Source of the DNA: DASZBR01 sp035943935 | Lineage (GTDB): Bacteria; Pseudomonadota; Gammaproteobacteria; DASZBR01 | Direction: 5' to 3' | DNA length: 64,000 bases | Assembly (NCBI GenBank): GCA_035943935.1 | Contig: DASZBR010000005.1 | Span: 1 to 64,000, forward strand | In this document: positions 51,110 to 59,599 of the stretch, one piece after another | Layout: each line of letters opens with the position of its first letter | Numbering within the stretch: the first letter of the stretch is position 1 | The notes under the pieces: generated by a model | What the model saw: the letters and a program-made list of their open reading frames with translations, nothing else | Databases searched by the model: none | What the model was told of the DNA's origin: nothing | Made by a program: the position numbers and the translations under genes

Positions 51110-51934
51110 CTAAATCCGATATGAAATTTGATCAGCGGTGCGGGTAAAAAACCACCAGCCGAAAAGTAAAACAACGAGTGTTGCAATCACCGCGGCACAC
51201 AGAGAATATTGTGACGGTAAATGACCGTCATAAATAGGACCCCGAAACACTTTGACAACATCGTACATGGGATTGAGGACAAGAAAACGCTGTACGTTTT
51301 CTGGCAACGCTGTTTCAGGATACATAATGGGCGTCAAATAAAACGCTGCTTGCAATAATACTTGATACAGCTCCACGATGTCGGTAAAAAATATCGCAAT
51401 CATGGAAACAATCAATGCAACACCCAGTGAAACACCGCCTAAAATTAAAATAGAAATAGGCGTGAAGAACCATGTCGCATAAATAGGTTGATGGGTAATC
51501 AGCATAATTAAGATAAGCGGAATGCAGGATAGGGCTAAATTAATAATGCCACTGCCAATCGCAGCAACCGCAAAAATGGTTCGAGGAATATAAATACGTT
51601 TCAGTAATGAACCGCCCCACACCAATGTCCCCATCGCTTGCGTGGTGGTTTGAGAGAAAAAATTCCACGCAATAAGCCCAGACAATAAATAAACAGGATA
51701 ATTGACTATTTGGAAGCGAAATAAATGCGAAAAGGCGACAACCATGACTGCCATATAAAGTAGCGGATTCAACATGGTCCACAGCACGCCAAACGTTGAG
51801 CGTTTATAGCGTGATTTAATATTGTTAATAATCAAGATAAACAGAAGCTCGCGATAACGCAGGAGTTCTTTAAATTCCTCAACAAGAGGCAGTCCACGCT
51901 TATTTGAATCGTAGTAGATTTTAGATTTCTGCAC
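51110..51934 (-). CDS. wzm: Polysaccharide ABC exporter permease Wzm
   Basis: Wzm is the membrane part of the O-antigen/teichoic-acid type ABC exporter. The 274-residue protein has an N-terminal amphipathic segment with FKELLRYRELLFILIINNIKSRYKRS-like sequence (before residue 48), about six helices, and the TTQAMGTLVWGGSLLKRIYIPR and FYLTPIMYPE blocks of the ABC-2 family. It overlaps the end of rfbA by 14 bases and wzt follows after three. Confidence 0.92.
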   Translation of the reverse strand: MQKSKIYYDSNKRGLPLVEEFKELLRYRELLFILIINNIKSRYKRSTFGVLWTMLNPLLYMAVMVVAFSHLFRFQIVNYPVYLLSGLIAWNFFSQTTTQAMGTLVWGGSLLKRIYIPRTIFAVAAIGSGIINLALSCIPLILIMLITHQPIYATWFFTPISILILGGVSLGVALIVSMIAIFFTDIVELYQVLLQAAFYLTPIMYPETALPENVQRFLVLNPMYDVVKVFRGPIYDGHLPSQYSLCAAVIATLVVLLFGWWFFTRTADQISYRI

Positions 51935-52793
51935 GTACTATATCCATTAAGTATTTGCCGTAGCCGCTTTTGAGAAAAGGCTTAGCGAGAAGTTCGAGTT
52001 TTTCCTTTGTAATATATCCCATACGATAAGCGACTTCTTCGGGACACGCAATCTTTAATCCTTGACGTTTTTCGATGGTTTCTACAAAGAAACTCGCATC
52101 GAGCATGGAGTCGTGTGTTCCCGTATCTAACCAAGCATGGCCGCGACCCATGGTGACCACATCTAATTCATTGCGCGAGAGATAATACTGGTTTATGTCC
52201 GTAATTTCCAATTCGCCGCGTGGGGAAGGTTTTAATGATTTGGCTATATTAATAACTTGATTGTCATAAAAATAAAGACCTGTCACGGCATAATGCGATT
52301 TAGGATTTTTGGGTTTTTCTTCGAGATGAATCGCTTTGCCGGTTTTATCAAATTGGACGACGCCATAGCGTTCTGGATCGCTAACCAAATACGCAAAAAC
52401 CGTTGCGCCTGTTTTCTTTAATGACGCCAAATTTAATTGATCGATGAGATCATTGCCATAGAAAATATTGTCGCCGAGAATTAAACAGCAGTGATCATTA
52501 CCAATAAATTTTTCACCAATAATAAAAGCCTGCGCTAATCCGTCGGGTGATGGCTGAACGGCATAGTGTAAATTAATTCCCCATTGAGAGCCGTCTTTTA
52601 ATAATTGCTCAAATCGAGGGGTATCGTCGGGTGTTGAGATGATTAATATATCTTTAATGCCGGCCAACATGAGTGTTGTCAGCGGATAATAAATCATGGG
52701 TTTATCATAGATGGGTAATAATTGTTTTGAGACAACTTGAGTGACGGGATATAATCGCGTACCCGATCCGCCGGCTAAAATAATGCCCTTCAT
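51921..52793 (-). CDS. rfbA: Glucose-1-phosphate thymidylyltransferase
   Basis: RfbA (RmlA) makes dTDP-glucose from dTTP and glucose-1-phosphate. The 290-residue protein has GGSGTRLYPVT (about 8-18), KQLLPIYDKPMIYYPL, the LGDNIFYGND block and EEKPKNPKSHYAVTGLYFYD, all typical. It shares four bases with rfbB. The rhamnose genes rfbC and rfbD are absent from the cluster, so the dTDP sugar goes to the fdtA/fdtB branch. Confidence 0.95.
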   Translation of the reverse strand: MKGIILAGGSGTRLYPVTQVVSKQLLPIYDKPMIYYPLTTLMLAGIKDILIISTPDDTPRFEQLLKDGSQWGINLHYAVQPSPDGLAQAFIIGEKFIGNDHCCLILGDNIFYGNDLIDQLNLASLKKTGATVFAYLVSDPERYGVVQFDKTGKAIHLEEKPKNPKSHYAVTGLYFYDNQVINIAKSLKPSPRGELEITDINQYYLSRNELDVVTMGRGHAWLDTGTHDSMLDASFFVETIEKRQGLKIACPEEVAYRMGYITKEKLELLAKPFLKSGYGKYLMDIVRAEI

Positions 52794-53800
52794 GCTCCTC
52801 CCTCCATTTTATAATTCAAATACCACTGAATAGTTTTTCGTAATCCTGAATCAAAATTCTCTGCCGGTTTCCAACCCAATGTTTTCTGAATTTTTGAAGA
52901 ATTTATCGCATATCTTCTGTCATGGCCCGGTCTATCTTTCACAAACGTAATTAAATCTTTATAGGAACCTGTTTTGCGAGGTTTCATTTCATCTAACAGG
53001 GAACAGATTTGATGAACGACATCGAGATTCGATTTTTCGGCATTACCGCCAATATTATAAACCTCACCCAAAGTGCCTTTTTCTAATACGGTTCTAATCG
53101 CTGAGCAGTGATCGGAAACGTATAGCCAGTCTCTAATATTTTTACCGTCGCCATAAACGGGGAGTGGTTTTTCTTGAAGTGCAGTGAGAATCATTAAGGG
53201 AATTAATTTTTCGCCATATTGATACGGGCCATAATTATTTGAACAATTAGTGGTTAATACCGGCAAATTATACGTATGAAAATACGCACGCACTAAATGA
53301 TCTGAGCTGGCTTTTGATGCTGAATATGGGCTATTAGGAGCATAAGGCGTGGTTTCTGTAAACGCCGGGTCCTGTTCACTGAGTGATCCATAAACTTCAT
53401 CAGTCGACACATGCAAAAAACGAAAGGCTGTTTTATGTTCAGTATTGTTAATCTTTTCATAATACGCTCTTGCCGCTTCTAATAAATTAAACGTTCCCAG
53501 TATATTCGTTTGGATAAATTCTGAAGGGCCTGTGATCGATCTATCCACATGACTTTCTGCTGCAAAATGAACAATTGCTCGGGGTTGATATTTAGTGAAT
53601 AACTCATCGATAACCGTGCGGTCATTGATATCCGCTTGGACAAAAATATGTCGAGGGTCATTAATAACCGTTTTTAAATTTTCCAGATGTCCTGCATAGG
53701 TTAATTTGTCGACATTGATAATGCCTTCATCTTGTTGAGCAAGCATATTCAACACAAAGTTGGATCCTATAAATCCCGCGCCGCCTGTGACGATAATCAA
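52790..53800 (-). CDS. rfbB: dTDP-glucose 4,6-dehydratase
   Basis: RfbB (RmlB) converts dTDP-glucose to dTDP-4-keto-6-deoxyglucose. The 336-residue protein has the NAD motif TGGAGFIGSNF (about 5-15), HFAAESHVDRSI, the STDEVYG catalytic block and PYSASKASSDHL (YxxxK). It is first in the leftward polysaccharide operon. Upstream lies a short gap before a CoA-transferase gene on the same strand. Confidence 0.95.
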   Translation of the reverse strand: MIIVTGGAGFIGSNFVLNMLAQQDEGIINVDKLTYAGHLENLKTVINDPRHIFVQADINDRTVIDELFTKYQPRAIVHFAAESHVDRSITGPSEFIQTNILGTFNLLEAARAYYEKINNTEHKTAFRFLHVSTDEVYGSLSEQDPAFTETTPYAPNSPYSASKASSDHLVRAYFHTYNLPVLTTNCSNNYGPYQYGEKLIPLMILTALQEKPLPVYGDGKNIRDWLYVSDHCSAIRTVLEKGTLGEVYNIGGNAEKSNLDVVHQICSLLDEMKPRKTGSYKDLITFVKDRPGHDRRYAINSSKIQKTLGWKPAENFDSGLRKTIQWYLNYKMEGGA

Positions 53801-53839
53801 AACACACCCTCCGTCTATTCTATATATATAGTGTAGCAG

Positions 53840-54493
53840 CTATAGCGGCATTTCCGGAACCTCATGTGGGACGGTCAGCTTGCCTTCCGTCAGGGCCACG
53901 ATCTCTTCGACACTGATGCCCGGTGCCCGTTCTAACAAGTGAAACGCTCCGTCTTTAACTTCTAAAACAGCCAAATCCGTGACTATTTTTTTGACACAGT
54001 TTATTCCGGTGAGTGGAAGAGAGCATTTTTTTAGCAATTTAGACTTGCCATTATTGGCATGCTGCATCGCGACGATGATGTTTTTGGCACTAGCGACCAA
54101 GTCCATCGCGCCACCCATGCCTTTGACCATTTTGCCCGGGATTTTCCACGACGCAATATTGCCATCTTGATCGACTTCAAAGGCACCTAAGACAGTCAGA
54201 TCAATATGCCCGCCGCGAATCATGGCGAAACTTTCTGCGGATGAAAAATAGGATGCGCCCTTTATTGCTGTCACGGTTTGTTTGCCCGCGTTGATCAAAT
54301 CAGCATCGACAGTTTCTTGGGTCGGAAATTCGCCAATGCCTAATAAGCCATTTTCAGATTGAAGAATTACGTTCATATGAGGAGGAATATAATTTGCGAC
54401 CAGCGTGGGTATTCCAATGCCTAAATTGATATAATCCCCGTCACGCAATTCTTTGGCGATACGCGCGGCGATTTGTTCACGGGTTAAGGCCAT
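53840..54493 (-). CDS. scoB: 3-oxoacid CoA-transferase subunit B
   Basis: This 217-residue protein is the beta subunit of a family I CoA-transferase (ScoB/AtoA/PcaJ), which transfers CoA between succinate or acetate and a 3-oxoacid. It has RDGDYINLGIGIPTLVANY, LQSENG with the catalytic Glu, the RGGHIDLTVLGAFEVD block and PGKMVKGMGGAMDL. The start at 54493 has AGGA seven bases before it. An alpha subunit normally lies just upstream; here a divergent M50 protease takes that place, so the partner must be elsewhere or lost. Confidence 0.92.
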   Translation of the reverse strand: MALTREQIAARIAKELRDGDYINLGIGIPTLVANYIPPHMNVILQSENGLLGIGEFPTQETVDADLINAGKQTVTAIKGASYFSSAESFAMIRGGHIDLTVLGAFEVDQDGNIASWKIPGKMVKGMGGAMDLVASAKNIIVAMQHANNGKSKLLKKCSLPLTGINCVKKIVTDLAVLEVKDGAFHLLERAPGISVEEIVALTEGKLTVPHEVPEMPL

Positions 54494-54536
54494 AATAGTT
54501 CCTAATGGATGGTGCAAATTAAACAGAGGATACCTC

Positions 54537-55199
54537 ATGCTGGATAATATTCAATTTACCGTACCGCAAGCTATCGTCCTTTGGGGAATTCCGCTTTTAT
54601 TTGCGATTACCGTACACGAAGTTGCGCATGGCTGGGTGGCTAACAAATTAGGTGATCCGACGGCGAGAATATTAGGTCGGCTAACCTTAAATCCGCTTAA
54701 ACATATCGATTTATTTGGCACGATCATTCTTCCTGCGCTGACAATTTGGCTGGGTGGAATTATTTTTGGTTGGGCAAAACCCGTTCCTATTACGTGGCGA
54801 AATTTACGGCATAAACGGCGCGATATTGCGTTGGTCGCTTTTGCAGGGCCGTTTGCTAATTTTCTGATGGTATTTATTTGGGCGGCCGTTGCAAAACTGG
54901 GTATTACACTAGAAGCCCATCACATTACGCAGGGCGTTGTATTTGAAGCCATGGGAAAAATTGGCATTTATGTGAATGCGCTATTAATGATTTTGAATTT
55001 GTTGCCGATTCAGCCGCTGGATGGAGGTCGTGTGGTCTCCAGTTTATTGCCGGGGAGATGGTCCTATTATTTTGATAAACTTGAACCCTATGGACTGATT
55101 ATTTTATTAGTGCTTATTATGTTTGGTGTTCTCGGAATGTTATTGACCGGTCCTGTTGAAACGTTTGTTACGGTGATTAAACATGTATATGGAATCTAA
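54537..55199 (+). CDS. Site-2 protease family membrane metalloprotease (M50)
   Basis: This 220-residue membrane protein has the zinc motif HEVAHG in its first helix (about 23-28), then GDPTARILGRLTLNPLKHID and the AKPVPI block, and LDGGR (third ligand Asp) near residue 164. This is the small YwhC/group III S2P type without PDZ or CBS domains. Substrates are unknown. The start at 54537 has GAGG seven bases before it. It overlaps the dipeptidase gene by 17 bases. Confidence 0.9.
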   Translation: MLDNIQFTVPQAIVLWGIPLLFAITVHEVAHGWVANKLGDPTARILGRLTLNPLKHIDLFGTIILPALTIWLGGIIFGWAKPVPITWRNLRHKRRDIALVAFAGPFANFLMVFIWAAVAKLGITLEAHHITQGVVFEAMGKIGIYVNALLMILNLLPIQPLDGGRVVSSLLPGRWSYYFDKLEPYGLIILLVLIMFGVLGMLLTGPVETFVTVIKHVYGI

Positions 55200-55908
55200 A
55201 GAGGTGGAGCTATTAATTGCAGACCCTCGCGTATTAAAAATTCCCGTTGAAGAAAATCATGAAGCCATGATTGATATTATTTCTCTTGGGGATATTGCCA
55301 TCGGCCCTTCACCTGAAATTGAAAATAATACGGATTATACTCAGATGCGAAAGGCTGTTTATGACAAGCTTGTTTTTGCTCAAACGCTTTTACCTAAAAA
55401 TATTAAATTTTGTTTATATGAAGCGTATCGATCCCTTAATACACAAGAAATTTTATTTGATGCGAGAAAAAAATCTGTTCAAGAAAAACATCCTGAATTA
55501 TCCGGTAAAGCATTGTTTGATGAAATTACCAAATTAGTTTCACCCATTATTAATTTTGATGGTTCTGTAAATATTCCGCCACATGCAACAGGCGCAGCCG
55601 TAGACGTATATTTAATTGATGAAAATGGTCATAGTTTAGATATGGGTATTCATCCTAAAGACTGGCTGTTAGATATTGACGGAATATTATCTAAAACGGG
55701 CGCAACGCAAATTAGCGCTGAAGCAAAAAAAAATAGACAGATGATGTCTGATGTTTTAAGCAAAGCCGGCTTTGTGAATTACTTTACCGAATTTTGGCAT
55801 TGGTCTTACGGGGATAGATATTGTGCGTATCAATGTGGAAAATCCCATGCAATTTATGGAGTGGTAAATGATCGAGAATCTATTGGCGGAAGCAGGAATT
55901 CAGGTTAA
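55183..55908 (+). CDS. D-Ala-D-Ala dipeptidase, VanX/DdpX family
   Basis: This 241-residue enzyme belongs to peptidase family M15D. The zinc ligands are visible in PHATGAAVD (His and Asp) and EFWHWSYGD (Glu, His), with the family arginine in EAYRS. VanX-type enzymes cleave the dipeptide D-Ala-D-Ala, in resistance clusters or to recycle cell-wall D-alanine (E. coli DdpX, periplasmic or cytoplasmic). No signal peptide is seen, so it is probably cytoplasmic. No vanH or vanA-like genes lie nearby, so glycopeptide resistance is not implied. It overlaps cfa by 41 bases. Confidence 0.88.
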   Translation: MYMESKEVELLIADPRVLKIPVEENHEAMIDIISLGDIAIGPSPEIENNTDYTQMRKAVYDKLVFAQTLLPKNIKFCLYEAYRSLNTQEILFDARKKSVQEKHPELSGKALFDEITKLVSPIINFDGSVNIPPHATGAAVDVYLIDENGHSLDMGIHPKDWLLDIDGILSKTGATQISAEAKKNRQMMSDVLSKAGFVNYFTEFWHWSYGDRYCAYQCGKSHAIYGVVNDRESIGGSRNSG

Positions 55909-56974
55909 TGGCCCCAATCCTTGGGATATTACCGTTCATAACAAAGATTTTTTTTCACGTGTTTTAAAAGACGGTGCGCTGGGTTTAGGCGAAAGTTATA
56001 TCGAAGAGTGGTGGGATTGTCCTCAATTAGATAGCTTTATTGATAAAGTCTATCGCTCGCGTATTGATACCAAAGTCAAAGAAAATAAGCGACTCTTATT
56101 ACGATTATGGGTTCATAAAATCTTTAATTTTCAAACAAAACACCGTGCTTATGACGTCGGTCGTAAACATTACGATTTAGGTGATGATTTGTTTATGGCG
56201 ATGCTTGATAAGCGCATGACCTATACGTGTGGATATTGGAAAAAAGCAAAGAATTTAGAACAAGCACAAGAAGCAAAATTAGATTTGGTCTGTCAAAAAT
56301 TAGGATTAAAGCCGGGCATGACCGTATTAGATATTGGTTGTGGCTGGGGTGCTTTTTTACAATATGCTGCAGAAAAATATGGTGTGAAGGCTGTTGGCAT
56401 TACTATTTCTAAAGATCAAGCGAATCTCGCGAAACGAAATTGTCGAGATTTGCCGGTTGAAATTCGTTTTGAAGATTATCGAGAATTAAATAAATCCTCT
56501 GAGAAATTTGATCGTATCGTTTCATTGGGTATGTTCGAACACGTAGGCCATAAAAATTACAAAATTTACATGAAAACAATGCGCCATTGTCTTACTGATG
56601 ATGGCTTGTTTTTATTGCATACGATAGGCCGTAATGATACGTCGTATACGACAGACGAATGGATCGCAAAATATGTATTTCCCAATGGCATGTTGCCGTC
56701 AATCAAGCAAATCGGCCAGTCGATTGAAAATGTTTTTGTCATGGAAGATTGGCATAATTTTGGCGCGGATTATGATAAAACCTTATTGGCCTGGCATGAG
56801 AATTTTAATAAAAACTGGAACAGCTTAAAAAATAATTACGATGATACTTTTTTCAGGCTATGGAATTATTATTTATTGACGTGTGCAGGCGCATTTCGTG
56901 CGCGAGGCAATCAACTTTGGCAGATAGTACTTTCTAAAGAAGGTGTGCCGGGTGGTTATGTGTCGGTGCGGTGA
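55868..56974 (+). CDS. cfa: Cyclopropane fatty acid synthase
   Basis: Cfa uses SAM to cyclopropanate unsaturated acyl chains of membrane phospholipids, making the membrane more acid-tolerant. The 368-residue protein has the SAM motif VLDIGCGWGAFLQYAAEKYG, the CGYWKKAKNLEQAQ block, and SLGMFEHVGHKNY, as in E. coli Cfa (382). GGAG lies a few bases before the ATG. It overlaps the dipeptidase gene end, so the pair plus the M50 gene form an operon. Confidence 0.95.
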   Translation: MIENLLAEAGIQVNGPNPWDITVHNKDFFSRVLKDGALGLGESYIEEWWDCPQLDSFIDKVYRSRIDTKVKENKRLLLRLWVHKIFNFQTKHRAYDVGRKHYDLGDDLFMAMLDKRMTYTCGYWKKAKNLEQAQEAKLDLVCQKLGLKPGMTVLDIGCGWGAFLQYAAEKYGVKAVGITISKDQANLAKRNCRDLPVEIRFEDYRELNKSSEKFDRIVSLGMFEHVGHKNYKIYMKTMRHCLTDDGLFLLHTIGRNDTSYTTDEWIAKYVFPNGMLPSIKQIGQSIENVFVMEDWHNFGADYDKTLLAWHENFNKNWNSLKNNYDDTFFRLWNYYLLTCAGAFRARGNQLWQIVLSKEGVPGGYVSVR

Positions 56975-57004
56975 AATTAGCTTTCCTAAAAGGTATCAAA
57001 GATC

Positions 57005-57757
57005 ATGGGTGACATTCATTTAAATAAAGTTGCTAAGGTTACGTTTGCTTTCTGGATTATCAAAATCGCAGCGACGACCTTGGGTGAGACGGGTGGAGAT
57101 GCCCTCTCCATGAGTATGAATTTGGGTTATGCGATCAGCTCGGTGATTTTTTTTGGTTTTTTTCTCATCAGCGTTGTTGCTCAGGTGCGTGCAAAAGCTT
57201 TTCATCGATTTCTTTATTGGTCCGTGATCGTGACCACTACAACCGTGGGAACAACGATGGCGGATTATGCCGATCGTTCTATGGGTATTGGTTATGTGGG
57301 TGGTTCGCTTATGCTCTTTATTCTGCTAATAATGGTTATTGCAACATGGAAGTTCACGCTGGGATCTGTATCTGTAAACAATATTACGTCGCCTAAAACA
57401 GAAATATTTTATTGGGTAACGATTCTGTTTTCGAATACCTTGGGTACTGCGTTGGGTGATTTTATAGCGGATAGTTCAGGTCTTGGATATGAGCGCGGCG
57501 CACTTGTTTTTTTCGTGGCACTGCTCTTGATAGCGTTGGCGTATTTTTGGACAACATTGTCTCGCACATTATTATTTTGGATGGCATTTATTTTGACTCG
57601 ACCATTGGGTGCTACGTTAGGTGATCTTCTGACTAAACCGCTTGAACATGGCGGTTTAGATCTCAGTCGTATTGGTTCTTCAATTGTACTTATGTCTTTT
57701 ATGACGCTGTGTATTTTATGCACGACTCAAGAGCGCGATTATGCGTCGTCACGCTGA
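57005..57757 (+). CDS. Four-repeat membrane protein (COG4705-like)
   Basis: This 250-residue membrane protein consists of four similar units of about 31 residues beginning at residues 16, 71, 136 and 191. Each starts with Phe/Tyr-Trp, then a hydrophobic run, then L/V-G-x-T-x-x-D (for example TLGETGGD, TVGTTMAD, TLGTALGD, PLGATLGD), followed by a loop. The Asp and Thr in each unit may face one another in the membrane, suggesting a cation or small-molecule channel or carrier. It belongs to an uncharacterised family found in several proteobacteria. It is convergent with the OPT gene, overlapping by 19 bases. Confidence 0.78.
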   Translation: MGDIHLNKVAKVTFAFWIIKIAATTLGETGGDALSMSMNLGYAISSVIFFGFFLISVVAQVRAKAFHRFLYWSVIVTTTTVGTTMADYADRSMGIGYVGGSLMLFILLIMVIATWKFTLGSVSVNNITSPKTEIFYWVTILFSNTLGTALGDFIADSSGLGYERGALVFFVALLLIALAYFWTTLSRTLLFWMAFILTRPLGATLGDLLTKPLEHGGLDLSRIGSSIVLMSFMTLCILCTTQERDYASSR

Positions 57758-59586
57758 GCTCTCAACAACTTCGCAATCCCTAGCACACACAAAATTCCCA
57801 ATATTATAGAAACATTATGCAATGCTTTCGGCATGATATCTAATACATTCGGATTGCCTGATATCGCAAAAGGTATTGCTAATAAAACATCCATCAACGC
57901 TGCACCGGCCACTAATCCACAGGCTGTTAATACTGATCTTTCTGATTTGTAGAATAACGCTATAAAACTGCCTATAAATAGTGCTGTTGAAGACGCTAAT
58001 GGCAAATACAATCCCATGGCGATTCCCAATACCGAAAGCTTTTTGGGCATAAAAAAGCTGATGATAATAAAAAATACTGAAATTCCTGCGCCGACAAACA
58101 GCATTTCATACGGTAAATCTCTGTCAAAAATAGCTTGTGTCATGGTTGCTAATACCGACGCAACGGGTGCGGGTAGCATCTTGCTGGGATCCATGCCTGC
58201 ATGCGGAAATACGCCCCCCAATCCATATACGCTGAATAAGAGCTGCATAACTAAGGGGACAACGGCGGATGCACAGAGTACTCCCAAGAGTAGCATCACT
58301 TGCTGTTTCCACGGTGTTGATCCAATCGAATGACCCACTTTGAGATCTTGCATATTGTCGTTAGTTATAGCTGCGATGCCTTCAACAATGGCAATTAATA
58401 CAATTACGACAGCGCCAGCGTTTAAAATAATATCGTGGGTGAGCGGTGTGCCATTCACATGTAAATATGCGCGTAAAGAAAACGCCGCAATCATCAAACC
58501 ACCAATGACAATAGAAGATCCCGGGCTTGCGGTAACACCGACTAAACCTGAAAAATAGCCGCATATCGCGGCAAAAATAAAGCCAATGAGAAAAATAAAT
58601 ATCATGCAGGATATTATTAATAGAGGTGATGTGCTTAACGTATTAAATAGCAAAATATTGTTTAATAAATAATAGGTTATTATGGCTGAGAATAGTATTC
58701 CTAAAATAACATAAAAGTAGGGGATATCTTTCTGGGGGATTTTTTCTTTTTGCTCAGAGGTGAGTGCTTGGATAGAGGTTAAAATTCCTGCAAATATTGG
58801 CTTTACTAATGCTAATAGAGTCCAAATACCTGCGGTTAACATACTGCCGATGCCTATAAATCGTAACTGTTCTGATAAAAGGTCATTTAAGGCAAACTGA
58901 AAATGGCCTGTTAGTATTGGCAAAATAATTAAATAACCTGTTATTGCGCCGATTAATAAACTGATTCCTACAGGGAAACCAATTAAATATCCTGCGCCTA
59001 AGAGTGTGGCGGAAAATCCTGCACCAAATCCAAACGACGTTTTGCCAACCGTAAAAATCTTTTGCATGCTGGCCGCAATAATTTGTAAGCCTGATTGAAA
59101 AAACTCTAATAATCCGCCGAGGGCTCCGCCCATTAATAAGTTTTTTATTTGGCCTGCTTTTTCATGTTCCATTTGTAATACGCGTGTAATCGCTTGCGCT
59201 TCAGGAAACCGTAAATGTGGATTTTCCATGAAGCTTTTTCGTAACGGGACAGAAAATAAAACGCCCAGCGTTCCACCCACCAGTGCAATCAGAAAATTAT
59301 GCCAATAACCAAAGTGCGTCCAATAATGAATAATAATTAACGCAGGAATGGCGTAGACAATTCCGCCCGCAATTGCTTCGCCCGCCGACGCGCAAGTTTG
59401 GATCATATTGTTTTCATGGATAGTTGAATTTTTGAAAAGACGTAAAAGTCCCATGGATATCACGGCTGCAGGAATGGATGCCGAGGTTAAAATGCCAATT
59501 TTGAGAGCCAGAAAAGTATTAGACGCCGCAAGAATTACTGATAGAATGCAGCCAATGATGATACTTCGGAACGTAATTTCTCGCAT
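57739..59586 (-). CDS. Oligopeptide transporter, OPT family
   Basis: This 615-residue membrane protein has about fifteen helices. It matches the bacterial OPT/YSL type: ITFRSIIIGCILSVILAASNTFLALK at the start (first 27 or so), SAGEAIAGG, RFPEAQAITRVL, and GASPGSS-like GVTASPGSSIVIGG. These transporters take up oligopeptides or metal chelates by proton symport. Legionellales depend on amino acids from the host, so peptide import fits. The gene stands alone, divergent from an AsmA gene. Confidence 0.9.
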   Translation of the reverse strand: MREITFRSIIIGCILSVILAASNTFLALKIGILTSASIPAAVISMGLLRLFKNSTIHENNMIQTCASAGEAIAGGIVYAIPALIIIHYWTHFGYWHNFLIALVGGTLGVLFSVPLRKSFMENPHLRFPEAQAITRVLQMEHEKAGQIKNLLMGGALGGLLEFFQSGLQIIAASMQKIFTVGKTSFGFGAGFSATLLGAGYLIGFPVGISLLIGAITGYLIILPILTGHFQFALNDLLSEQLRFIGIGSMLTAGIWTLLALVKPIFAGILTSIQALTSEQKEKIPQKDIPYFYVILGILFSAIITYYLLNNILLFNTLSTSPLLIISCMIFIFLIGFIFAAICGYFSGLVGVTASPGSSIVIGGLMIAAFSLRAYLHVNGTPLTHDIILNAGAVVIVLIAIVEGIAAITNDNMQDLKVGHSIGSTPWKQQVMLLLGVLCASAVVPLVMQLLFSVYGLGGVFPHAGMDPSKMLPAPVASVLATMTQAIFDRDLPYEMLFVGAGISVFFIIISFFMPKKLSVLGIAMGLYLPLASSTALFIGSFIALFYKSERSVLTACGLVAGAALMDVLLAIPFAISGNPNVLDIMPKALHNVSIILGILCVLGIAKLLRAQRDDA

Positions 59587-59599
59587 GTGAGGCCCTCTG

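Noticed and set aside
55183..55908. Glycopeptide (vancomycin) resistance from the VanX-like gene
   Set aside because: No VanH, VanA/B ligase or VanRS genes are near, and the organism is Gram-negative; a recycling role is more likely.
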